In this document: one piece after another, positions 39,601 to 51,700 of the stretch | Layout of the letters: each line of letters starts with the position of its first letter | Numbering within the stretch: the stretch's first letter is position 1 | Origin: Aphrophora alni | Taxonomy: Eukaryota; Arthropoda; Insecta; Hemiptera; Aphrophoridae | Length of the DNA: 64,000 bases | Direction of reading: 5' to 3' | Assembly: GCA_963513935.1 (NCBI GenBank) | Contig: OY740765.1 | Coordinates: forward strand, 147,213,830-147,277,829 | Translations under genes and position numbers: made by a program | The notes under the pieces: model-generated | What the model was told of the DNA's origin: nothing | Database searches by the model: none | The model's input: only the letters and a program-made list of their open reading frames with translations

Positions 39601-42600
39601 AAATAAAATCGGAATATACTTATTGGTAAGATCTGTAACACTGACGATCTAGATAGAATGTCAGACAACCATTGTGACATCGTTTGGGTGAATTGCCTAA
39701 TGACCAATTCTGGTCTGGTGGAGCAAAATGGTGAACCTCGTAGTAATGGTGAACACTTAAAAAGAGGGTAAAAAATTAAGTTAACTTTTCAAAATTGTTA
39801 AGAGATGTGGATGTTGGGATAGATATTATAGACTGTTGTCCCAGTACAGCAGAAAATAAGACAGGAAAAAAGGCACTAATAGAGGAAGTTCTGTGATGAC
39901 ATTGAAGGAGTACAGGGAACTGCTATATTCTGGTGAATAGTATATAAGAATATGATTTCACCAGTAGAAACTATTAAGAATACTTCTGAGGAGTTTCTTG
40001 TGGAAGCTAGGGAGGTGTTAAGAGGTCCTTTTGAACACTCACTTTCCAGGATGTATCACGAGAAAAGACACGTGGAAGGATACAACCAGTCAGGGTGATC
40101 AAGTTCATCAAATTAGACTAAGGATTGGAAATTTACTAATCGTATAGTCACATTTAGTAAGACCAAATGGGCGGTTGGTACATTTGACCCATACAAATCT
40201 CCACATGGAGATGGTATCAGATCTGTTTGCCTGCAATAAGGCATTGAAAATTTATTGTCTGTGATTTGTAGGTTAAATAGGGTCAGTAATGCCCTAGAAT
40301 ATATTCCACAACATGGACAGTAACCAGGGTCATGTTTATACCTAAACCGGGAAAGGCACTTGCCAAAGTAATGAACCAAAGTCTCGTTTCGTCCTATTAG
40401 CTTGTCCTTATTTCTCTTAAAGATACTGGAGAAGGTAATTCATAAGTTTTTTATGAGAAGGTGTATTAGTGAAGAACCCTTTCCATGTTAATTAGTATGC
40501 TTATATCCCAGGAAAATTCTCTGATTCTTCTCTGTATGAATTGGTGAGTAGGATAGGATGTGGTATTGACAATAAAGAAATGACATTAGCTGTATTTCTA
40601 GATATTGGAGGCGTTTTTTATAACACTACAACTAAATTCATTATGGAGGTGACCTTAGGTCGTGGAATTGATTGTATAGTATGTAGATGGATTAAGAAAA
40701 TATGGGTGTAAAGTCTTCATTGCATGAGGAGACTGTAGAGGTCTCCAGACTCAAACTTGTGTAATTTTTGATAATTCATTAGTCCGAATTACAGCAAGAT
40801 AAGTGTGTACCTAAACAAATCAAGCTATGCTGCTCCCTCAGAAACAAAAAAAGGAAACTTGTTTGAGCTGTAATTTTTGGGGTGTGGAGTTTGGATATTA
40901 TCCCAAAGCGTTAAAATTACCTGTGTAAAACAGTTTCCAATGGATAGAAGATTATCTCTGCTGCAAACATGGATACAAGAGCTGATGTTACTTCTATTTC
41001 TTGTGAGGCAATCTCTTTTGATGGATCTCTCGGCAGTGCTCCCTGTACACAAAAATTTTAAAGTTATACATCATATTAAATTCCTATTATTATTGGTATA
41101 ATTTATTCAGACATTTCCTATACTTTGTATATCTATTCATAAAAGCCCTAATGAAGTTTGTATAGTCTTAGCTGCTTTGATCAATCAGGCATAGTTTTAG
41201 TCCTGCGTTCCTTTTCATTTTTTTGTTTATGTTCTAGGTTTATCATTTGGTAGCAAGAGTTCATCTATATTCTTGAAACATTATGTATTGATTAATTTTT
41301 AAATACACAAATGATGGAAAATTTCCAAATAAACTATACCAATCATATTAAAAATCCATCATTATCCAATAAATTTAAAAAAACAGAAACAAATTCCTAT
41401 GGTTTGCTTTATTATGCCAATAACAATTTTAACTTGTAAGCATCCTGTAAGTTAATAAATACAGAAAATTGCTACACTGAAGGAAGTAACTTATTTTGCT
41501 TGATTACTGATAACGCCTTACGGTCTGGGTTGTTATCATTCAGAAGAATCATGATTATTCGACCCTACGTACTATCCAGGCTGAGTTTGATGTAAATAAT
41601 ATTAATTTGGATCCACAAAAGTATAAAAAAGTTATTTCAAAATACTTTTTTATCATAAGGTTTTTTAAATATACCCATAGTAGAAATTTTTTGTGTAGTT
41701 TATATATCCCACTGTAGCTGTGTGAATGACGCATACACTTTTTTTTTCTCAATCTGTACATGAAAATTATAGCTCTATTATTTTACAGTAATACAGATAT
41801 GTGACATGATCAGTTGTTTATGCGTTGTTCTGTTTTATTGGTGTGTAATTATTTTGATTTATGATCAGTTGTGTAATTTTATAACTGTTCGTTCTAACGT
41901 TCACAATTCTGAGATCTTTATATCAAGATATATTTGATTGAAAGAAATGGGATAGTTGCAAGTAATGTGATCAATCAATAAACGTAATGAAATCATAAAG
42001 GAATTTATTCCATGGATTATGTATGTTCAAAGACAAAAAACTATAATTCAGAAGTTGAATATACACATACAGATGAGATTTCAGAGTTGTTAAGCAACAA
42101 GACTATGTATGTGTGTAATTTAGAAACAATCAGAAAACTTATAAGAGATTTTATTTGAGATTTCATAATTGTAATAAAATTCTGTAATTTGGTATGTCTA
42201 ATGAAATTAAGGAATAATTATATTTTGTAAAATAATTGGAAATAGTTTTGTCAGAAATCAGACTGCACGGTATTAACCAATAAGAAAACCGATAGAAGGA
42301 AAGTGTGTAGTGGGGACACGCATAATCTTAGATATAAAAAAATATGGACTACTAGCGAATGGGTCTCCGAGAAGAAGAGTTTTGAATTAAGAACGCTCGA
42401 ACTCCATCATAAGCTGATCGCTTGATCTTCCAGAGCGACGATCAGGGCCCACTGTATAATTCAGTACTGAATAGTAGTTTTTTAACATTGAATTTTAAAG
42501 TAAAATCAGTGAAAACTACACCTTGGTGTGAGCGTAAAATTGAGTTTTATAATTTTAACATGAACAATTAAGTAAATTCAAATTTTTACTTTAAGAGCTG

Positions 42601-45600
42601 AGACTAATAGGTTTATTAATAAAAATAAAGAAAAATCATGTAAAATGTAATAAAAGGACTTTTGTAAAGAAAACAGTCATAATAACTTAAATAAGAAAAC
42701 TATTGTTCCAAAGAGTTTGAGTAAAAATGAACTTTCAGTTGGAACGTCATAAGTAGTGCGAGACATTTTCTATTAGTTGATTAACCCTTTGAGTGCCACA
42801 AGAAAATTTTCATAACTCACCCAAAAATGCCACAGGTATAAATGGTTTTTTGGACAACTTTGTTATAATTGACACAGATTAAATTGTATACAAGATATCT
42901 TAACAAATTTAGTGTCAAAATGTTCAGTGTTACCTAGGCTACAATTATATTTGTAAATAAGTTGGATTCTATATGTAAAAAAAAATTATTTATTTAAAAA
43001 CCAAACTTTAGATAATTTAGAAAAAAAAATTTTACATTTTTTTTTTTTTTACCTCACAAACCAAAAATATTTTATACATGGGAAGTGTGCTATTTTCTAT
43101 CTATATACTGTTTTCTATAAGTGACCAAATTTTTAAATTATTTGGTTGAAAACCAAACTCAAACAAAAAACTTTTATCTCAGAACTAACCTATCCCAACC
43201 TATCCTAGGCCTATTTTGTTTACCTGATGTACTAGGTTAATCTAAGTTTAAATCAATATCACTATCACTAAACTGATTGTCACTATCACTTTCTGGTTGA
43301 TATAACGGGTCTAGATCACTGTCATTCCCAAATAAATGTAACAAATCATCTTCAGAGGCTAAAGAGTCATCGTCTGAATAACCTAAAAGTAATCTGTCTA
43401 CTTCGCTACCTCTTAGATTTTCTTCCGCCATTTCAAAGCAATATATTATCCAAAATACTACTTTAAACTTGTAATAACTAAAATAATAACCTTCAACAAA
43501 CAAATAATAAAATATCACGAACAACAAACTTCAAAAAAACTTATGACTGTAGCGAGAAAATAATATCAACACACAATAATATCAGTACACTTCTAACCTG
43601 CAAGTGAAAATGACAACAGCTGATTTTGTGAATCAGTAATTGTTGTCATCTGTTTAGTTAGCTAAAACAAAATTTTTTCCACCACTGAATATCACTGGAT
43701 ATACCACAAAGTATTTTAAAACACCGAAATACTATATAGCAGATTACAAATAAATTAATTAAACTACGAAATACGCAGTGGCGATGGATCGTCACCGTGG
43801 CATTTCTCGCACGAAAAAATGGTGACGATAGATCGTCACCGTGGCACCCAAAGGGTTAAATAAGAAAAAGAACTTTATGAACTCTTACTTGAAATTTGAA
43901 CTATATGTATACTTTTAATATAAAATATGTTTGTCATTTACAGTAATTTTGTTCTATAATTAGTTTATTTAAAAAAGTATGTATTTCAAGCAAACCGCTT
44001 AAACAAAATATCTATGTTTAATATATCATTTATCATATATGAGTACATTTTCCAGAAATTCACGACCCAAGAAAAGAGTAAAATAAATTAATTATTACTT
44101 CATATTCTATTTTAATTAAAACAAACTCTCTAACCTGCACTTTTTATGATCATTTTCAGCCTTCAGATTTAATAGAAAGGAGATGAAACAAATTATTACA
44201 ATTGGCTTACGAACATGGATCAGGGTTGATAATGAGTTGCTCAAGATCGAAAAGTATATGAAAATGATCATAAAAAGTGCAGGTTAGAGAGTTTGTTTTA
44301 ATTAAAATAGAATATGAAGTAATAATTAATTAAATTAACTTAACTTATTGAGACTCAGATAAAATTAAAATTAAAGTTGTAAAAAAAATTTTTTTTCTGT
44401 GTAATTTCAGATATTTAAAAATGGAAAATAATAAAAAGATACAAACCAACCTAAATTTAGAAATAAATGAGGCTTTATTTTCATAAGAAAGGCAATAGAA
44501 TCAATAGAAATAGGGATGGAAGATGTAATAAATATTGAAGATAGACCTAGTTCTAGTAATAGTAGCAAACAAAGCTTCATTTTATCTTTTTGATCTACAA
44601 CTACTATCGAACTGACATTTTTGGAGATGAATAGCTTTGGTGTGTTTTTATTTAGTTTTGGGAATAGGTGATGATGCAATTTTTCCCCTTAAATTGTAAA
44701 TTCGGAATGAACCAAACCTTAAGAAATGAAAAATCTACATTCAAAATGAACCAAACTTTGAGAAATGAAAAATCTAAATTCAAACCAAACCGAACTCCGT
44801 TTGAATTTCTAAACTTGGTACACTTCTTATCTATACAGAGAACAAATGTGATGCCACATCAGTTCAATGAGTAGGATCGGACACATTTCAATATCTCCAT
44901 AAGGGAAATGACGAAAGCTAGAATTTTTAAATAATAAATTTATTAACAATGAACTACAATTATAATTTTCCACATTTGTCATATAACTGATCTCAGCACA
45001 CATAGTTTCGTTTAGATTAGCACTATCATTGGCTTTCTGACATTAGTTTTCTGTCCTTGCTTTGTATCTACTAAAATAGAATAATAAAAATACCCAAAAA
45101 AATAAACCTAAATTTTAAAAAAATGTCGACTGCTAAGCCTACCTGTTTTTGCCTTTTCTTAAGCAGGTTAAGATTTAATACGCTTGAAGTACAACTTCTG
45201 ATAAGTTCTGTGAAACCATACTTAAAAAATCCATATGCTACTGTGGGCAACAACAATGTCCATATTGGCAGCATTCGACCTAGAAAACATTTTAAAATTT
45301 ATTATGTAGAATTTCAAGTAAATTGTATTTAATAACTGCTACTAAGATTATGCTCTGCAGGGAACCTGAAAAACCCCAACAGAGCATATCTCCAGATAGC
45401 AGTTGGGGAAAGCCGCCTAGATATGGGTGGTGTTAGGAGTCAAGTTCAAACGAAATGATTTTGGCAATCAGTGACTCAGTCTAAAAATGTTTATATTGAC
45501 AAATTTTTTAGTTCATTGTTATTACCGATTCTAATACATGTAAAACATCTCTAATTAATTACTATTATATCTAATATGTTTAAATAGCAACATTCAACAT

Positions 45601-45666
45601 TAAACTCATTTACAAGTTAAATAGCCTCAGCTTTCGTTCCAGAGCTATCCCAATGATTATAACAGA

Positions 45667-45725
<59 letters not shown>

Positions 45726-48700
45726 AATATGAATTCCAAGAATTAATTAATTTGCTCTACCCGTGAAACTTGCTCACCTTCCTATTGCCGACCCCTCGTG
45801 GTTCTGTGTCCGTATTGCTCTCTTGAATCGAATTTCATTTGATTAGTGATCTTATCATATGACACCACTCTGGTCACGTTTCAGTAGAGTCTACCACTGG
45901 TCCAGTCTCTACTGTTACTAATTGAACTCCCAGCAACCTTGTGCCAAATCCAGTCGCCAACAATTGACCATCGATAATTCTCTGCTGTGTCTGACCTTGA
46001 TATTCTACCCACCTTGGCTTGCATACCCTTGATCATTTGTGATGTGCTAGTAGGTTGCAAGCCAAACAATTATCTAACTTTTTGTATTCTGTCGCAATGA
46101 TTGCTTATACTCTAGTGTCTATCGAGTGGAGTTAGAATATTTAACTATTATATTACAACTTAACTTTAAATTCTAAATTAACCTTAAACCCTAAATCTTA
46201 ACAGTGGTAAGAGATGCAGTGGATCAACAGGCTCCTTGCTTAAGGATATGCTCTCAACACAGATCCATCCTAGATCTTCTTTTTATACTCTCTACTGATT
46301 GAGAAAGTGAACAGTATTTATGATATATTTCAGTGTTTTTTGTATGTTTTCTTATTTGTGTATTACTAGGTTATACCAAGTACCACTTTCCAAGGTAAGC
46401 CTGTGTCTCCTATGCATACAAAATCTAAACTAATAGGCTATGTGGTCTATTAAAATCTAACCAAAAATAGTTACTGAAAACCTTTTATAAGAAAAGGACT
46501 ACAGCTGTTATCATAGGGTACTGAATATTTTGGTTCCCAATCCTTCTTGTTCTATTGAAATGAATAATTTTACAGTACTGATTCTATAATGGATGCTTTT
46601 CAACGGAAGAAATGAAACACTGACAACATGTGGTATACTATCTGAAGTTGTGGAGTATTTGGACCCTATTTCTTTGATAGAACAGTAACAGAGTATGCAT
46701 ATTTTCAATTGCTGCAGAATTATGAATTTCCAGGTTTGCAAATGCACATTAAACATATTTATGAAAATGCCAAAAAACCAAAAACGATTGAACGATTTTG
46801 AAGTTTCATTGAAAAACTATTCACCGAAAATTGATAGCAATAGTTGATATAATAAAATGTGTGAAAGTGTTCCATCAAAGCTTATGGGATAAATATGGGA
46901 AACATTTGAACACAAAAACCTATGAGTTTTATTCTTTGTAACTAAAATAAATTAATATGATAATTGGGTTGTGCAAGATCTCAAAAATAGAGAATTTTAT
47001 AGAACAACAAAATCAATATTACTTCGTGCTCACAGTGAGCCAAATAAAAGGGAGATTCTGGGAGAGGTATTGCAGCAAAGGAGGGGATCAAACCCAAGTT
47101 CCTAGGTGTAATAAGCCAGGATACTTCATCTTCATTTGTTTGAATGAAGAAACAGCTAACTGTATCGTAGGCAGAGATTCCTTGGGTGCAGGTTGTGACG
47201 GCTTATTTCTCTAATAGTGAGGATGAATATAATGAGGCCATTCTTCATTACTTTAAGGCACAAAATGAAGGCCTAAGTATTGATCAATGGAAAGTATTTC
47301 GTAGAGTACATCTTATGATATTTCTGGTCCTCTCAATGGATGTTTTGACAACCACAAAACTAAAAAAAGATTGGTCTAAACTAAGTTACAAGTTTGGAGA
47401 AATTCAACTTCAGCTAAAAGGGAAACAAAATATTCCTCTTCAAAGGCTACTATGGTGAAGGCTGATGGTTCTCGATCCTGGTTCGCTGTCAGAAGGCTCC
47501 TCGGAATCTGAGATAGTGCCTGGGGCTAGATCTGCTGCAGGGGGAGTTGAAACTTCTAGTCAGCCTAGATCCACCACAAAACAAGGATAGGACAGCTGTC
47601 ACTGCATCACACACCAAAGCTACCTCCAAAGATATGGTGGCAGGAGGCGTATTACAACCTTGCCCGGTATGTCTGAGGAGTGGGGGTGGTGGGGATGCGG
47701 CATCTAGCAGTTCCTTCCTTCAAAAGGTACGAAAACCTACAGCAGCCTGAAGTTGAACACTCCCACATCAAGGACAGACGAAGTCCCTGATATGAAGGAA
47801 TAAAATGGCTTCAACAAATCTGAACATCATTCAGATAAATCTCAACCATGCCAGGACAGCTTCGGCTGTCCTCAGCATGAGATTTACTGAATGTACTGAA
47901 GACATACCTCTAATCCTAGAGCCATGGGTAAACGGAGGAATCATCAGAGGACTTCCAACCTATAAATGTAAGTTAATTTACAATAACATGCTAGAAAGAC
48001 CGAGGGCAACTATATTGTTAAATAGTAATGTTAATTTTCTTCCTATTTCAGAGTTTCTAACACAGGACTTGGTCACTGTGCTAGTTAAAATTAGGTTAGG
48101 TTAGGAGCAGGAGGTTATAATAGCCTCAGCTTACTTTCCTGGTGAATCTAATACATCTCCAACAGATGATACAACCAAGCTCATCGGCTACTGTAAAAGA
48201 AGTATGAAACGCTTCATCATTAGATGTGACTCACATTCACAACATACTACTCGGGGAAGTGTGAGGAACAACCAAAGAAATTAGTACCTTCTTGAAATAT
48301 CTTTGTGGTAATAATATAGAGATAGGCAATAGGGAGGACAAACCTACTTTTAATAAAGCAGTACGTAAAGGTTGGGTAAACCTGAATCTGCATAGTCCCA
48401 GTTTAGGTGATTTTATCGTTAATTAGCATGTATCAGACGAACTTACACTGTCTGATCACATGTACAGTAAATTCAAAATTAAATCTACTCAGACCTAGAT
48501 AGTTAAAAACCAAATCCCAAAGAACACTAATTGGATTAAATACAAAGCAATCCTGCAATCTGAGTTGATAGAATTTGAAAGCCCTCTAAAAATGAAAACT
48601 GAGCTAGAAAGAGGTCAATCAAGTATAGAAGTAAGGCCATTATGGCTCCCATTATTAAAAAAATAACTAAAATTTGATTATAACACCCCTACAACTAAAA

Positions 48701-51700
48701 AACAAGCTGAAATTTTACCTGTTAAATCGCCACAAGGGGTTGTAACCCGCTCTCCGGCTAGGAAGCTTAATACAACTAACAATAAGCCACTCCCCTAATA
48801 GTTTGCCACGCCTTCTGAACCACATCACTTGTTGCTGTATCTTTGATACAACAACACGTATTTGACGTAAGTTGTGTGTTACCGTGATTGTGTTTTTTGA
48901 GTTCTCAGTTTTAGCTCTGAGATGCATGCTTAGATATTAAGGTTGGTGGTATTCTTATTTAATTTTACTTCTTACATAGGCTTAGTTTCTAGTTTCAAGT
49001 TTCTTTAGTTTTTAGTCACTTGATAACGGGAATTGATTCTTATTCCCGAAACGTCGTGTTTTGATTTTTAACACACAAATGATGGCAAATGTCCGAAAAA
49101 TGTATAATAATAAAATAGAAAGAGGTGCTGAAATATTACAAGGTATAATTGTAAATTCTTTTGAAAGCAGCTGTCCCATTAGGAAAAGAAGAGTTAAGGC
49201 AAAGGTGCCTTAGTGAAACTCTAATCTGTCCAAGTTGAGAGCTGCTGCACGCAGATTCTTTAACAAGGCAAAAGCTTAATAGGAACTTGTAGGCTTATAA
49301 AACAGCTCTCACAGATTATAATAAGGAGTTGAGAAAGTCTAAAAGAAGGACATGGAAGAGTTTCTGTGAAGGGATAAATAATATCCCAACAGTGGCTCGA
49401 CTCCAAGAGGCCTTAAGCAAAGATCACTTGAATCCTATAAGTTTCCTAAAGAAAGTAGATGGATCGTATAGGAAGAGTGTGGGGGAGACTATGAGTCTAT
49501 TGAGACACTCATTTCCCCGGCAACTACTGTGGTCGATCCCACACAAACTACTATTGAGGATCATCTTATACCTCACTTCCTAGTTGGAGAAGGAGGTTAG
49601 CATCCATGATCATTAATAATAACAAGGTTAGATAGGCAGTGGGGAACCACAAACCATACAAATCGCTAGGTGGAGATGGGGGTTTTTCCAGCCCTGTTGC
49701 AGGAAGGCTTGGAGGAACTACTGGTATCACTGTTTGGGGCAAGCTTTTCCCTAGTATATAAAGATGAAGGGAGGTAAAGGTGGTTTTTATATCTAAGGCT
49801 GGCAGGAAGGACAATGCCGAGCCTAGGTTGGGTTATGTAACATCCTTCTTCTTAAAACAATGGAAAAAATACTAGACAAGTATATAAGGAGTGAAACCTA
49901 CGAAAAGGACCCAATACCTTGTTACTCAGTATTCCTACCAAACGGGCAAATTGACCTCTAAATCACTACATCATCTGGTTGCAGAGATTGGTGGTCAATA
50001 GAGGATACAGATATAGTTCTATGTGCCTTCTTGGACATTGGAGGAGCTTTTGATAATACCTCCTATAACTCTATTGAAAGAATGTCTAGTGCTAAAGAAA
50101 TTGAACCCCAAATAATTAAACGGATTAGATCTATGTTAATGAGTCGTAGGATGATAGTCTGCTTGGGTGGGGAGTCCAGAACAGTGTTGACAGTCATTGG
50201 CAAGTCCTCAGGGAGGGGCACTGTCTCCTCTCTTGTGGATTTTGGTGATGGATGAACTACTTGGGTTGCTGGAGTCTAGCGGCTTTAAAGTAATAGCAAA
50301 TGCTGACAATATGGTAATTATCTTTAAAGGTAACCATGGTCAGACAGTGTCTGATCCCATGCAGAGTGCTCTTCTATTGGTCTGGATATGGTGTCAAAAA
50401 GAGGGTCTTACTATTAGCCCCTAATAAGACAAACATTATTCCTTTTACAAGAAGGAGGAAGTTTACTCTTCAGCCTTTGACAATAGATGGTGTGGAAATC
50501 ACTCCCTCAAGGGAAACAAAATATCTGGGTGTAGTTCTGTATCAAAGACTCACCTGGAATGAACACATTGATAAAACCATTAAACGAGCGAGCATGGCTA
50601 TGTGGGCATGCAGACACCTATTTGGTAAAACTTGGGGATTTAAGCCACAAATGGCCTACTGGTATTATCTGGCTAAATTAGACCCATGGTCACCTATGCT
50701 TCAGAAATATGGTGGCAAAAGACTGAACCAAAATCCACAACAAAAAAGCTTCAAAGGGAGGCTTCATAATATGAAAACCTGGGAACAAGATCAAAAGATC
50801 AAGTATTGGTCCACCTACCATGGTCTAAGACAAGCCAAAAAGTTACTGGATCTCAGTAAAAGGGAGCATAGGCCCTACTGTATTAACCTACTGTCCGGAC
50901 ACTGTCCAGTGAATTACCATCTGAAATATATGGGAAAGGCAGAAGTGGATTCGTGCTGCTTCTGCTTGACACATAAAGAGACAGCCGAACACTGGTTGAG
51001 TGAATGTAAATCTCTAACCTACAAAAGGCTACTTTACTTCAGCATTCCTTACCCCACGGCTGCAGAGGTAATGACAATATCCCCCAGAACCATTTTCAGA
51101 TTCTTAAGAAGCATAAATCTTGGCTGGGACTAAAACATAATAAGTAGGGTAGTTACAAAAGATACATTTGGGTCGCAGTAACAAGAGGCTGTATAGCCTC
51201 TGATCCCAAATTCACTAACTAACTAACTACTTCGATCTTGATAGCAAGAACAATTTCTAGCATATATTTTTATAAGAAACAGTAAATTCCTCCCCTCCCA
51301 GATTCATTTTTAAGATATCAATATTTTATTTTTATTTACATAGTTCCATTGTAATTATGTATTAGTACCTACAATTTCAGTGTCAAAAATTCTCTTGTGC
51401 CACAGCTTTCTATAAGAAGACGTCTATGGTGTAATAGAATGAATGAAGGTTGCAAAAGAAAAAACCTGAAGTTTTCCGAACAAATTACTCAAAAGGGAAA
51501 AAGCGCACTACATCCTTGTTTATTCCCTATAATTTTGAGAAATTTCACAACAAAATATATTTCTCAAATCACAAATCGCAAAATTATTTGGTCCCAGCTC
51601 TGGTTTGTATACGTTAGATCTCCATGGTTATTTAAAAAAAAAAGAAGAAATTAGTTAATCAGTAGCAAAATTTGTTTTAGGCATTAAAAAAAAACCATGA

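Larger units (their letters stand above)
47186..51230 (+). mobile_element. Jockey-superfamily LINE, copy 2, with insertion
   Basis: Ordered parts: an ORF1-like segment 47186-47760 (LSIDQWKVFRRV and LSYKFGEIQLQLKG), ORF2 from ATG 47805 (MASTNLNIIQINLNHARTAS, the AP-endonuclease start), endonuclease CDSHSQHTTRGS at about 48217, an interruption at 48616-49115, then linker and RT to 51133, a short 3' UTR, and a TAAC repeat end at about 51218-51230. RT blocks include CAFLDIGGAFDNTSYNS (about 50021) and PQGGALSPLLW (about 50202). The active-site box reads NADN instead of (F/Y)ADD, so the RT is dead. The C-terminus 50336-51133 carries KYLGVVLYQRLTWNEHIDK, a YHGLRQAKKLL block and CCFCLTHKETAEHWLSEC. 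It is antisense to SLC25A46. Confidence 0.88.
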
